Shown here piece by piece: positions 44,532 through 53,440 of a DNA stretch of 64,000 nt. Origin of the DNA: Niabella sp. Its GTDB lineage: Bacteria > Bacteroidota > Bacteroidia > Chitinophagales > Chitinophagaceae. Location: positions 26,350 to 90,349 of the forward strand of contig JAPUDO010000031.1 of the NCBI GenBank assembly GCA_027493055.1, given 5' to 3'. Both the position numbers and the translations under genes were made by a program. The notes under the pieces are model-generated. The model was not told the origin of the DNA, did not search any database, and saw nothing but the letters and a program-made list of their open reading frames with translations. The first letter of the stretch is position 1; each line of letters begins with the position of its first letter.

Positions 44532-45971
44532 ATGAAGCCGTTAAATAAAACAACTGTACAAAAACCGTCTTACCCGGTTAAGATCATGCAATTTGGTGAA
44601 GGAAATTTCCTCAGGGCATTTGTTGACTGGATGATAGATAAAGCCAATGATGATAGCATCCTGAACCATGGTATTGCTATTGTTCAGCCTATTGCCGGTG
44701 GTGAATTTGTAAGAGAGCTTTTTGAGAATCAGGATTGTTTATACCATGTTTACCTGGAAGGTATTAAAGATAAGCAGCCGGTAAAAGAAGTGGCTTTGGT
44801 AAAGTCTATAGACAGCATCATCAATCCTTACAGTGATTATCAGAAGTATGAAACATTATTTTTAAGAGAAGACCTGGAAATCATTGTTTCCAATACAACT
44901 GAGGCTGGTATCCGTTACGAGGAAGGTGATGACTTAAATGCCGAACCGCCCAAATCATTCCCGGCAAAAATTACTGCATTATTGCACAAAAGGTTTCAGA
45001 AGTTCAATGGGGATCTCACCAAAGGCCTGCAGATGGTTTGCTGTGAGCTGATTGAGGATAATGGTTCTACTTTACGTGAGTTTGTGCTGAAACATGCTGC
45101 GGCTAATAATTTGGGTGCAGATTTTGAAACCTGGGTAAAAACCGCCTGTAGCTTCTACGATACACTGGTAGACCGCATTGTTCCTGGTTTCCCTAAAGAA
45201 ACCATCAACGAAATAAAAGAAGAGATTGGTTTTGATGATAACCTAGTAGTAAAAGGAGAGTACTTCCATGTATGGGCTATTGGGGGCGACAGCATCATTA
45301 AAGAGAAGCTTCCTTTAGACAAAGCAGGTTTGAATGTATTGTTCATGGATGATATACGTCCGTTCCGTGCTAAAAAAGTGCGTATATTAAATGGTGCACA
45401 TACGGCCATGGTTCCCGTTGCTTTACAGCTGGGTTGTGAAACAGTAATGGATGCATTCAATACACCTGAAGTAGAACAGTTCATTAACCGCATGGTAGCG
45501 GATGAAGTGTTGCCGGGTATTGGAGAAGATCCTGAACAGTTAAAGGCTTTTGCCGCGAAGATCCTGGAGCGTTTCTATAACCCTTATCTGAAACATTATT
45601 TAAAAGATATTTCTCTTAACTCTTTATCTAAATGGGAAACCCGCGACTTTCCTACGGTAGCGGATAATTATAATAAGCTGAATAAAAAAGCAAGGCTTAC
45701 CACCTTTTCCTTTGCTGCATTGCTGGTATTGTACAGCGGAAAATCTGAAGTAAACTTTACTCCAAATGATACACCGGAGTTTGTTGCATTCATACAATCT
45801 ACCTTCAATAAAGATGATATTAAAGGCTGGGTGACAGGTATTATAAACAACGATAAGATCTGGACGGCAAAACTGGGTGAGCTGCCAGGCTTTGCTGACG
45901 AAGTAGCCGCAGGTGCAGCCGCTATTTTAAACAAAGGTATAAAAGAGGCTGTTAAGGAAATCCTTGCTTAA
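44532..45971 (+). CDS. uxaB: Tagaturonate reductase
   Basis: This 479-aa NAD-dependent enzyme of the mannitol dehydrogenase family reduces tagaturonate to altronate. Visible are the N-terminal nucleotide-binding motif MQFGEGNFLRAFVDWM and the catalytic Lys region KVRILNGAHTAMVPVA. It acts in the cytosol after UxaC and before UxaA. Fructuronate reductase (UxuB) is a related alternative, but the operon (UxaA, no UxuA) favours UxaB. Confidence 0.93.
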   Translation: MKPLNKTTVQKPSYPVKIMQFGEGNFLRAFVDWMIDKANDDSILNHGIAIVQPIAGGEFVRELFENQDCLYHVYLEGIKDKQPVKEVALVKSIDSIINPYSDYQKYETLFLREDLEIIVSNTTEAGIRYEEGDDLNAEPPKSFPAKITALLHKRFQKFNGDLTKGLQMVCCELIEDNGSTLREFVLKHAAANNLGADFETWVKTACSFYDTLVDRIVPGFPKETINEIKEEIGFDDNLVVKGEYFHVWAIGGDSIIKEKLPLDKAGLNVLFMDDIRPFRAKKVRILNGAHTAMVPVALQLGCETVMDAFNTPEVEQFINRMVADEVLPGIGEDPEQLKAFAAKILERFYNPYLKHYLKDISLNSLSKWETRDFPTVADNYNKLNKKARLTTFSFAALLVLYSGKSEVNFTPNDTPEFVAFIQSTFNKDDIKGWVTGIINNDKIWTAKLGELPGFADEVAAGAAAILNKGIKEAVKEILA

Positions 45972-46022
45972 TGCCAGTGATCTCTTGAAAAACATATACT
46001 GTAAATAAAAGGAACTCGAATA

Positions 46023-47510
46023 ATGGAAAAATATCTGCAAATACATCCTGATGATAATGTTTGCGTAGCTATAGACGCTATTACAGAGGGGGATTTAGTA
46101 ACTGTGAACGGTGACGCTGTTATTGCGAAAAACGCTATTGAAACAGGTCATAAGTTTGCGGTAAAACCCATCGCCGAAGGCGAAGATATAATTAAATATG
46201 GCTATCCTATCGGGCATGCCCTGGTACCTATAGCCCCTGGTGAGCATGTACACACACATAATGTAAAGACCAACCTGCACGATAACCTGCAGTACAGCTA
46301 CAATCCTGTAAATCCTAAACTGGAAATACCCAAAAGCGATCTTACTTTTAAAGGCTACAGGCGTTATAACGGTGATGCTGGTATCCGCAACGAATTATGG
46401 GTGGTGCCTACCGTAGGCTGTGTAAATGGACAGGCGCAGGCCATTATCAATCGTGTTAAAAGCGAGCTGGATGTAAGCCATATTGATGATATCCGGGTAT
46501 TTTCTCATAACTATGGCTGTTCGCAGCTGGGTGATGACCATGAAAACACCAAGAATGCATTGGTAGCATTAGCTAAACATCCCAATGCGGGAGGTGTGCT
46601 GGTTATGAGTCTGGGTTGTGAAAACAATCAGCAAAACGAGTTCAGGCTGGCGATGGGTGAGTTTGATGAAACCCGCGTCAGGTTCCTCATTTCACAGGAA
46701 GTGGAGGATGAAATAGAGGCCGGCTTTGAGCTGATGAGCGCGCTGGTAGAAAAAATGAGGAATGATAAACGCGAGGATCTTCCGTTGTCGTTGTTAAAAG
46801 TAGGTCTGAAATGCGGTGGCAGCGATGGCTTCAGCGGTATAACGGCTAATCCCCTGGTAGGCCGTTTTTCTGACTGGCTGATTGCCCAGGGCGGTACCAC
46901 CATTCTTACCGAAGTGCCTGAAATGTTTGGTGCAGAAACCATCCTTATGAACCGCTGTACCACCGAAGCGGTTTTTGATGATACGGTGGCTTTGATCAAT
47001 AATTTTAAGAACTATTTCCGCAAATACGATCAGCCTATTTACGAAAACCCCTCTCCGGGTAATAAAAAAGGCGGTATTACCACGCTGGAAGATAAATCTT
47101 TAGGCTGTACTCAAAAAGGAGGTAACTCAGAAGTAGTAGCCGTATTAGATTATGCCGAGCCTGTAAAAGTGAAAGGGCTGAACCTGCTGAATGCACCGGG
47201 CAATGACCTGGTGGCGTCAACCGCCCTGGCTTTATCTGGCTGCCAGTTGGTATTATTTACCACAGGCCGCGGAACGCCGTTTGGCAGTTTTGTACCTACT
47301 ATGAAGATATCAACCAATACCAGGCTGTATAATTTTAAAAAGAACTGGATCGACTTTAATGCCGGAACGCTATTGGAAGGTCGTGCTGCGGATGAAGTAA
47401 CCAGCGACTTTGTCAATTTTGTAATTGAAACCTGTAATGGCAAATTGCTAAAACATGAACAAACCGGCTTTAAAGAAATCGCCATATTCAAAATGGGTGT
47501 AACATTGTAA
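46023..47510 (+). CDS. uxaA: Altronate dehydratase
   Basis: This 495-aa enzyme has the same length as typical UxaA: an SAF domain (about 1-80, IHPDDNVCVAIDAI) joined to the UxaA C-terminal domain with HNYGCSQLGDDHENT, KCGGSDGFSGITANP and FTTGRGTPFGSF. The conserved Cys and His are thought to hold iron. It dehydrates D-altronate to 2-keto-3-deoxygluconate. A second UxaA homologue follows 10 bp downstream. Confidence 0.92.
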   Translation: MEKYLQIHPDDNVCVAIDAITEGDLVTVNGDAVIAKNAIETGHKFAVKPIAEGEDIIKYGYPIGHALVPIAPGEHVHTHNVKTNLHDNLQYSYNPVNPKLEIPKSDLTFKGYRRYNGDAGIRNELWVVPTVGCVNGQAQAIINRVKSELDVSHIDDIRVFSHNYGCSQLGDDHENTKNALVALAKHPNAGGVLVMSLGCENNQQNEFRLAMGEFDETRVRFLISQEVEDEIEAGFELMSALVEKMRNDKREDLPLSLLKVGLKCGGSDGFSGITANPLVGRFSDWLIAQGGTTILTEVPEMFGAETILMNRCTTEAVFDDTVALINNFKNYFRKYDQPIYENPSPGNKKGGITTLEDKSLGCTQKGGNSEVVAVLDYAEPVKVKGLNLLNAPGNDLVASTALALSGCQLVLFTTGRGTPFGSFVPTMKISTNTRLYNFKKNWIDFNAGTLLEGRAADEVTSDFVNFVIETCNGKLLKHEQTGFKEIAIFKMGVTL

Positions 47511-47520
47511 AAAATTTATC

Positions 47521-49164
47521 ATGGCAGATTTAGTTCTAAAAGTTCATCCCAACGATAATGTGATTGTAGCCCTTAAAGATCTTAAGAAAGGGCAAACGGT
47601 GCAGTATAAAGGTGAAACCTTTGTATTGCAGGACGATGTAAACGCAAAGCATAAGTTTTTTATCAATGATATGCAGACCGGTGATGAGATCATCATGTAC
47701 GGTGTGCTGGTAGGTAAAGCGCAGCACTTTATTCCTGCCGGAGGGGTGATGAATACGGAAAACACTAAACATGCTGCCGATCCATTTGAATACCGGCCCT
47801 ATCATTATAAATGGACGCCCCCCGATGTTTCTAAATTTGAAGGCAGAACATTCAATGGTTATCATCGCAGCGATGGCCGCGTAGGTACAGCTAACTATTG
47901 GTTATTTATGCCCACTGTTTTTTGTGAGAACAGGAACCTGGATGTGATCCGCGAAGCGCTGCATAATGAATTGGGCTACGCGGTTACAGATAAGTATAAA
48001 AGATATGCGCACCAGTTGGTGGAAGCATATAAAAAGGGCGAGGATATAGAGCACTTGGATCTTACTCCTATTCACCAGACAACGGCCGGCGAAAGAGTTT
48101 TTAAAAATATTGATGGTATCAAGTTTCTCAATCACCAGGGAGGTTGCGGTGGCACACGCCAGGATGCAGGTATATTGGGCAAATTATTAGCCGCTTATGC
48201 CGATCATCCTAATGTAGCAGGTGTTACTATTTTAAGTCTGGGCTGCCAGAACCTTCAGACAAAGCAATTGTTAGACGAGATCAAATTACGCAATCCCGGT
48301 TTTGATAAACCCCTGCTGGTGTACGAGCAGCAGCAATCGCAAAGCGAGGAGCAATTGATCAGCGATGCCATAAAGGATACTTTTGAACATTTAATAGAAG
48401 CCAATAAAATAGAACGCAGCCCTGCGCCGCTTTCGAGCCTGGTATTGGGCGTAAAATGCGGAGGCAGTGATGGCTTCAGCGGCATCAGCGCCAATCCTTC
48501 TGTAGGATATACCAGTGATTTGCTGGCAGCATTAGGCGGCAAAGTGTTGCTGGCCGAATTTCCCGAATTGTGCGGAGCAGAACAACAATTGATTGACCGC
48601 ACCATTGATGAAGACAAGGCAAAGAAGTTCATTCACCTGATGACCACTTATAATAGCCAGGCAGAGGCAGTGGGCTCTGGTTTTTACATGAACCCTTCTC
48701 CCGGCAATATTAAAGATGGTTTGATAACAGATGCCATAAAAAGTACCGGCGCTGCCAAAAAAGGAGGCACTTCGCCGGTTGTGGATGTGCTTGATTATAC
48801 CGAGCCGGCTACCAAACCAGGGTTAAGCCTTGTTTGTACGCCTGGTAACGATGTGGAAGCTACTACCGGTAAAGCTGCATCGGGCGCTACTTTGATACTG
48901 TTTACTACCGGTTTGGGTACCCCTACCGGTAATCCTGTTTGTCCTACCATCAAAGTATCTACCAATAATGTATTGACTAAAAGAATGAGCGATATTATAG
49001 ATATTAACTGCGGCCCGGTGGTAGAAGGGGAGAAAACCATTGAAGAAATGGGAGAAGATATTTTGGAATACTGCATCAAAGCGGCAAGCGGCGAAGTAAT
49101 ACCCAAAGCTGTGCTGTTGAACCAGGATGATTTCATTCCATGGAAAAGAGGAGTGAGTCTATAG
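47521..49164 (+). CDS. Second UxaA-family dehydratase
   Basis: This 547-aa UxaA paralogue has an SAF domain (about 1-85, VHPNDNVIVALKDL) and the UxaA catalytic part with HQGGCGGTRQDAG, KCGGSDGFSGISANP and FTTGLGTPTGNP. It carries about 40 extra residues (near 150-195, including YKKGEDIEHLDLTPIH) that the neighbour lacks, and GCGGTRQ in place of GCSQLGD. It could be the true altronate dehydratase, a partner, or act on another aldonate such as galactarate-type sugars. The duplicate is colinear and shares the transcript. Confidence 0.85.
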   Translation: MADLVLKVHPNDNVIVALKDLKKGQTVQYKGETFVLQDDVNAKHKFFINDMQTGDEIIMYGVLVGKAQHFIPAGGVMNTENTKHAADPFEYRPYHYKWTPPDVSKFEGRTFNGYHRSDGRVGTANYWLFMPTVFCENRNLDVIREALHNELGYAVTDKYKRYAHQLVEAYKKGEDIEHLDLTPIHQTTAGERVFKNIDGIKFLNHQGGCGGTRQDAGILGKLLAAYADHPNVAGVTILSLGCQNLQTKQLLDEIKLRNPGFDKPLLVYEQQQSQSEEQLISDAIKDTFEHLIEANKIERSPAPLSSLVLGVKCGGSDGFSGISANPSVGYTSDLLAALGGKVLLAEFPELCGAEQQLIDRTIDEDKAKKFIHLMTTYNSQAEAVGSGFYMNPSPGNIKDGLITDAIKSTGAAKKGGTSPVVDVLDYTEPATKPGLSLVCTPGNDVEATTGKAASGATLILFTTGLGTPTGNPVCPTIKVSTNNVLTKRMSDIIDINCGPVVEGEKTIEEMGEDILEYCIKAASGEVIPKAVLLNQDDFIPWKRGVSL

Positions 49165-49180
49165 ATGAGCTGAGAATACT

Positions 49181-49216
49181 TCCCTCTGCTTTGGAGAGGG
49201 GTTGGGGGGTGAGGCC
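49181..49216 (+). repeat. GC-rich intergenic repeat, copy b
   Basis: The stretch TCCCTCTGCTTTGGAGAGGGG, shortened here, is followed by TTGGGGGGTGAGGCC, the same plan as copy a at 27419. It lies 17 bp after the second UxaA gene. An imperfect inverted repeat follows (ACGTAGCGTAAT at 49231-49242 and ATTCCGTTACGT ending near 49265), just before uxaC. Confidence 0.75.
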
Positions 49217-49280
49217 AGAAATAAAACAATACGTAGCGTAATTAATATCCTTTATTCCGTTACGTGAAATATATAAAACG

Positions 49281-50693
49281 ATGAAAAAGTTTTTAGACGA
49301 GAATTTTTTATTAGAAACCGGTACTGCACAAACGCTGTATCATGAGTATGCAAAACAAATGCCTGTTATTGATTATCATTGCCACCTGCCTCCGGATCAG
49401 ATTGCAGCTGATAAACAGTTTGAGAACCTGACCCAGATATGGTTATATGGCGACCATTATAAATGGCGGGCTATGCGAACGAATGGAATAGAGGAAAGTT
49501 ATTGTACCGGTAATAAAACGGATTACGAAAAATTTGAAAAGTGGGCTGAAACTGTACCTTATACCATGCGCAATCCTTTATATCACTGGACACACATGGA
49601 GCTGCAGCGCTACTTTGATGTATATGATATTTTAGATGCATCCACGGCAAAAAAGATCTACGATGAATGTACGGCTAAACTGCAGACCCCGGAGTACAGC
49701 GTAAGGAACCTTTTGCGTAAAATGAAGGTTAAAACGGTTTGTACTACTGACGATCCTGTTGATAATCTCGAACATCATCAGAAAATCAAAGATGATGGCT
49801 TTGAAATTCCTATCATTCCGGCATGGAGGCCCGATGCAGCAATGAATGTGGCTGATCCGGCCGTTTTTGAGGCTTATATAAAAAAGCTTGAGGCGGTATC
49901 CAACACCCATATCACGTTCTTAAGGGATTTTTTTTATGAGTTAAAAAAACGCCACGATTTTTTTGCTGCCATGGGCTGCTCGGTTTCCGATCATGGTCTG
50001 GAGCAGATTTATGCAGAAGATTATACAGAGCATGAAGTGCATTTGATTTTTGATAAAATTTATGGAGGGCATGGTCTTTCCTTAGAAGAGCAGAACAAAT
50101 TCCGTTCTGCCATGCTGGTCATTTTTGCAGAAATGGATCATGAAAAAGGCTGGGTGCAGCAGTATCACCTGGGGGCTATCCGCAATAACAATCTTAAAGC
50201 GATGCGTGAACTGGGCCCTGATACCGGCTGGGATTCTATTGGCGATTTTTCACATGCCCGTTCTATTTCGAGATTCCTGGGAGGTTTGATTGACAGGGAT
50301 AAGTTAACCAAAACGATCCTTTATAACCTGAACCCCGCAGATAATGAGTTAATGGCTACCATGATAGGTAATTTTAACGATGGCTCTGCTCCGGGTAAAA
50401 TACAATGGGGTTCCGGCTGGTGGTTCCTGGATCAAAAAGATGGAATGATTAAGCAAATGAATGCACTTTCAAACATGGGTTTATTAAGTAAGTTTGTAGG
50501 CATGCTTACTGATTCAAGAAGCTTCCTTTCGTTCCCCAGGCATGAGTATTTCAGGAGGATTTTATGCAACCTGTTTGGTAATGATGTGGAAAATGGAGAG
50601 CTGCCGGCAAATATTGAATGGATAGGCCAGGTAGTGCAGGATATTTGTTTTAATAACGCGAATAACTATTTCAACTTAAAATTAAAATTGTAG
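49281..50693 (+). CDS. uxaC: Glucuronate/galacturonate isomerase
   Basis: This 470-aa enzyme of the amidohydrolase-like uronate isomerase family has IDYHCHLPPDQIAAD (metal His pair), TTDDPVDNLEHH, HLGAIRNNN and GWWFLDQKDGM. It converts galacturonate to tagaturonate (and glucuronate to fructuronate), the first intracellular step. Normal length. It occupies the middle of the operon, after the enzymes that act downstream of it. Confidence 0.95.
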   Translation: MKKFLDENFLLETGTAQTLYHEYAKQMPVIDYHCHLPPDQIAADKQFENLTQIWLYGDHYKWRAMRTNGIEESYCTGNKTDYEKFEKWAETVPYTMRNPLYHWTHMELQRYFDVYDILDASTAKKIYDECTAKLQTPEYSVRNLLRKMKVKTVCTTDDPVDNLEHHQKIKDDGFEIPIIPAWRPDAAMNVADPAVFEAYIKKLEAVSNTHITFLRDFFYELKKRHDFFAAMGCSVSDHGLEQIYAEDYTEHEVHLIFDKIYGGHGLSLEEQNKFRSAMLVIFAEMDHEKGWVQQYHLGAIRNNNLKAMRELGPDTGWDSIGDFSHARSISRFLGGLIDRDKLTKTILYNLNPADNELMATMIGNFNDGSAPGKIQWGSGWWFLDQKDGMIKQMNALSNMGLLSKFVGMLTDSRSFLSFPRHEYFRRILCNLFGNDVENGELPANIEWIGQVVQDICFNNANNYFNLKLKL

Positions 50694-50768
50694 TTTCGGC
50701 GAATGGGCCAGATACATGGTCTGATCGTCCCGGTCTGACCATGGTGAAGGTTGATTTAAAGAGTACAA

Positions 50769-51533
50769 ATGAGTTTGAAATATTTTGATCTTACAGGTAA
50801 AACGGCCCTTGTTACCGGGGGTAATAAGGGCATCGGGGCCGGAATGGCTCTGGGTTTGGCAGAAGCCGGTGCTGATATTATTGTGGCCTCCCGCACTGTT
50901 GAAGAGGGATCGGAAATAGAAAAGCAGGTAAGCCAGCTGGGGCGTAGTTTTAAGTTCTATAAAATGGATGCGTCCGATCGGAACAGTGTGTATGAATTTA
51001 TAAGAGTGGTGCTGGCAGAAAATCCGCGTATTGACATCCTGGTAAACAACGCCGGAACAATCATGCGTAAACCGGTGGCAGAGCATCCGGATGAGTGGTG
51101 GGACGATGTGCTGGCGATCAACCTGGACACGCCGTTTATCCTGGCCCGTGAGTTGGGTAAGCACATGCTGGAACATGGTAAAGGAAAGATCATTTTTACC
51201 TGCTCTTTGCTTTCTTTCCAGGGCGGTATTAACGTACCGGGCTATGCAGCAAGTAAAGGGGCACTGGCCAGTGTTATAAAAGCTATGAGTAATGAATGGG
51301 CCGGCAGGGGAGTAAATGTGAACGGTATAGCTCCTGGTTATATTAGCACAGATAATACGCAGGCATTGAGGGAAGATGAAGACAGGAGCAGTTCTATATT
51401 AAGCAGGATACCTGCAGGCCGGTGGGGAACACCCCGGGATTTTGCCGGGCCGGTTGTGTTTTTATCTTCGCAGGCTTCTGACTATGTAGATGGCACAGTG
51501 CTGGTGGTGGACGGAGGTTGGATGGGGCGATAA
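50769..51533 (+). CDS. kduD: SDR dehydrogenase, KduD-like, copy 1
   Basis: This 254-aa short-chain dehydrogenase has the Rossmann motif TGGNKGIGAGMALGL, NNAG, a catalytic Ser in TCSLLSFQGG, YAASK (Tyr-Lys) and the C-terminal VDGGWMGR typical of 2-keto-3-deoxygluconate oxidoreductase KduD. It would reduce 2,5-diketo-3-deoxygluconate to KDG. A second, very similar SDR follows 32 bp downstream. An imperfect palindrome (ATGGTC/GACCAT, 50718-50744) lies just before this gene. Confidence 0.85.
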   Translation: MSLKYFDLTGKTALVTGGNKGIGAGMALGLAEAGADIIVASRTVEEGSEIEKQVSQLGRSFKFYKMDASDRNSVYEFIRVVLAENPRIDILVNNAGTIMRKPVAEHPDEWWDDVLAINLDTPFILARELGKHMLEHGKGKIIFTCSLLSFQGGINVPGYAASKGALASVIKAMSNEWAGRGVNVNGIAPGYISTDNTQALREDEDRSSSILSRIPAGRWGTPRDFAGPVVFLSSQASDYVDGTVLVVDGGWMGR

Positions 51534-51565
51534 ATATTGAATATAATTAAAACATACAAAATAAT

Positions 51566-52327
51566 ATGAGCAACAATCTTTTTGATCTTACAGGTAAAAC
51601 AGCGGTGGTAACAGGTTGTGATACAGGTATAGGCCAGGGCATGGCCGTGGCGCTGGCAAGTGCAGGCGCCGATATTGTGGGCGCTTCCATTGTAGACGAT
51701 TGCAGCGGAACGCAGCAGCAAATTGAAGCTTTGGGCCGGAAATTTACTTACCATAAAGTAGATATATCGGATCGTGCCCAAATATATGATTTTCTCAAAA
51801 AGGTATTTGAGCAGAACGAGCGCATTGATATAGCTTTCAATAATGCAGGTATCATTATGCGCAACCCGGCAGCAGAACATTCTGATGAGTATTGGGATAA
51901 AGTAATTAACATTAATCTCAATGCACAATTCATCCTGGGCCGTGAGCTGGGTAAGCACATGATAGAAAAAGGCGGGGGAAAGATTGTGTTCACCTGTTCT
52001 TTGCTGAGCTTCCAGGGAGGAATCAACGTACCGGGCTATACGGCCAGTAAATCGGCATTGGCGGGTTTGGTAAAAGCATTTTCCAATGAGTGGGCAAGCA
52101 AGGGCGTATGTGTAAATGGTATTGCACCGGGTTATGTGGCTACCAATAATACAGCTGCCTTGCGTGCAGATGCTGAAAGAAGTGAAGCTATCCTTAGCCG
52201 GATACCTGCTGGTCGTTGGGCTACGCCTGAAGATTACAAAGGTCCTGCTATTTTCCTTGCTGCTCCTGCATCGGACTATGTGAACGGAACCGTGCTGGTA
52301 GTGGATGGCGGCTGGATGGGCCGATAG
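51566..52327 (+). CDS. kduD: SDR dehydrogenase, KduD-like, copy 2
   Basis: This 253-aa paralogue of the preceding gene shares the plan: TGCDTGIGQGMAVAL, NNAG, FTCSLLSFQGG, YTASK and VDGGWMGR. The cofactor loop after the second strand differs from copy 1 (VGASIVDD against VASRTVEE), so cofactor or substrate preference may differ. One is probably the true KduD acting after KduI; the other may act on a related keto-uronate or with the other nucleotide. Confidence 0.85.
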   Translation: MSNNLFDLTGKTAVVTGCDTGIGQGMAVALASAGADIVGASIVDDCSGTQQQIEALGRKFTYHKVDISDRAQIYDFLKKVFEQNERIDIAFNNAGIIMRNPAAEHSDEYWDKVININLNAQFILGRELGKHMIEKGGGKIVFTCSLLSFQGGINVPGYTASKSALAGLVKAFSNEWASKGVCVNGIAPGYVATNNTAALRADAERSEAILSRIPAGRWATPEDYKGPAIFLAAPASDYVNGTVLVVDGGWMGR

Positions 52328-52356
52328 CCCCTTCCAACCTTCCAAAAGGGGAGGAG
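52328..52356 (+). repeat. GC-rich intergenic repeat, degenerate copy
   Basis: CCCCTTCCAACCTTCCAAAA followed by GGGGAGGAG resembles the copies at 27419 and 49181 only in outline (CCCCTT/AAGGGG palindrome). It starts right at the end of the second kduD gene. Confidence 0.5.
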
Positions 52357-52366
52357 AAATCCGCCA

Positions 52367-52388
52367 ATGTTGGTGTTATCACCAACAT
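52367..52388. repeat. Perfect palindrome ATGTTGGTG-TTAT-CACCAACAT
   Basis: Nine-base perfect arms surround a four-base loop, between the second kduD and kduI. No T-run follows, so it is more likely a REP element or mRNA hairpin than a terminator. Confidence 0.75.
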
Positions 52389-52431
52389 CTCAAGTAAACG
52401 ACATTGAATTAAAAATGTAGAATTTTAAATA

Positions 52432-53331
52432 ATGGCAAAGAAAGTAACGAACACTCCGTCTTTGAAGGATTACAAAACAAATACGTTTATAGACGGTGAT
52501 ATGGAGATCCGCTTTGCGGTGGGCCCTGAAGAAACCAAACAGATGGATACCCAGAAGCTGATTGATAATTTCCTGGTAAAGGAGCTAATGGTGGCTGACC
52601 AGCTGAAGCTGGTGTACAGTCATTATGACCGTGTTATTGTTGGCGGCGCTGTTCCGGCTGCTAAAGCGCTTACATTGGGTAACCACCCTGAACTGCGTGC
52701 AGACTATTTCCTGGAAAGAAGGGAAATGGGGATTATCAATGTAGGAGGTAAAGGTGTGGTAACTGCCGACGGGCAAAAATATGAGCTGGAAAAGCTATCC
52801 TGCCTGTATCTTGGTAAAGGAACAAAAAAGGTAACCTTTGCATCAGCGTCCAAAAAAACGCCTGCTATATTTTATCTTTTATCATCGCCTGCACATGCTA
52901 CATATCCTAACACTGTTTTTACAAAAGAACAGGCTTCTCCGGTAGACCTGGGGGCAGAAGTTACATCTAACAAAAGAACTGTTTACAAATACATTCACCT
53001 GGATGGTATTAAAAGCTGTCAGCTGGTAATGGGTTTAACCATACTGGCTCCGGGAAGCGTTTGGAACTCTGTTCCGCCGCATACCCATACACGGCGTATG
53101 GAAGCGTATTTCTATTTTGATCTTCCTGAAGATCAGCGCCTGTTCCACTTTATGGGTAATCCGGCAGAGTCGCGTCACCTGGTAATGGCCAATAATGAAG
53201 CGGTAATATCTCCGCCCTGGAGCACGCACTTTGGTTGCGGAACAACTAACTATGGCTTTATATGGGGTATGGCCGGTGAAAACCTCGTGTACAGCGATAT
53301 GGACCCTGCTCCGGTTAATACGTTAAAGTAA
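52432..53331 (+). CDS. kduI: 5-keto-4-deoxyuronate isomerase
   Basis: This 299-aa cupin enzyme has YSHYDRVIVGGAVP near residue 60 and the zinc site in VPPHTHTRRMEAYFYF, then STHFGCGTTNYGFIWGMAG. It converts 4-deoxy-5-keto-uronate, the product from unsaturated monomers, to 2,5-diketo-3-deoxygluconate, feeding KduD. It is about 20 residues longer at the N-terminus than the E. coli protein. Confidence 0.93.
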   Translation: MAKKVTNTPSLKDYKTNTFIDGDMEIRFAVGPEETKQMDTQKLIDNFLVKELMVADQLKLVYSHYDRVIVGGAVPAAKALTLGNHPELRADYFLERREMGIINVGGKGVVTADGQKYELEKLSCLYLGKGTKKVTFASASKKTPAIFYLLSSPAHATYPNTVFTKEQASPVDLGAEVTSNKRTVYKYIHLDGIKSCQLVMGLTILAPGSVWNSVPPHTHTRRMEAYFYFDLPEDQRLFHFMGNPAESRHLVMANNEAVISPPWSTHFGCGTTNYGFIWGMAGENLVYSDMDPAPVNTLK

Positions 53332-53367
53332 GTAATCGTTAATGAGTAATCCAATCCAGTTACTGCT

Positions 53368-53440
53368 GTAAACGTAACCTGTAACCGGAAACTGTAAACC
53401 TGCAATTAAAAATTCTAAATTTCAAATATCAAATTGTTTT
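53368..53440. repeat. Word-type spacer (GTAAAC/GTAACC repeats) before kdgK
   Basis: The gap before kdgK holds near-copies of GTAAAC, GTAACC and CTGTAAACC, then AT-rich TTCAAATATCAAA. It has the same low-complexity style as the spacers at 5201, 44491, 54474 and 55051 but a different word. Confidence 0.55.
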
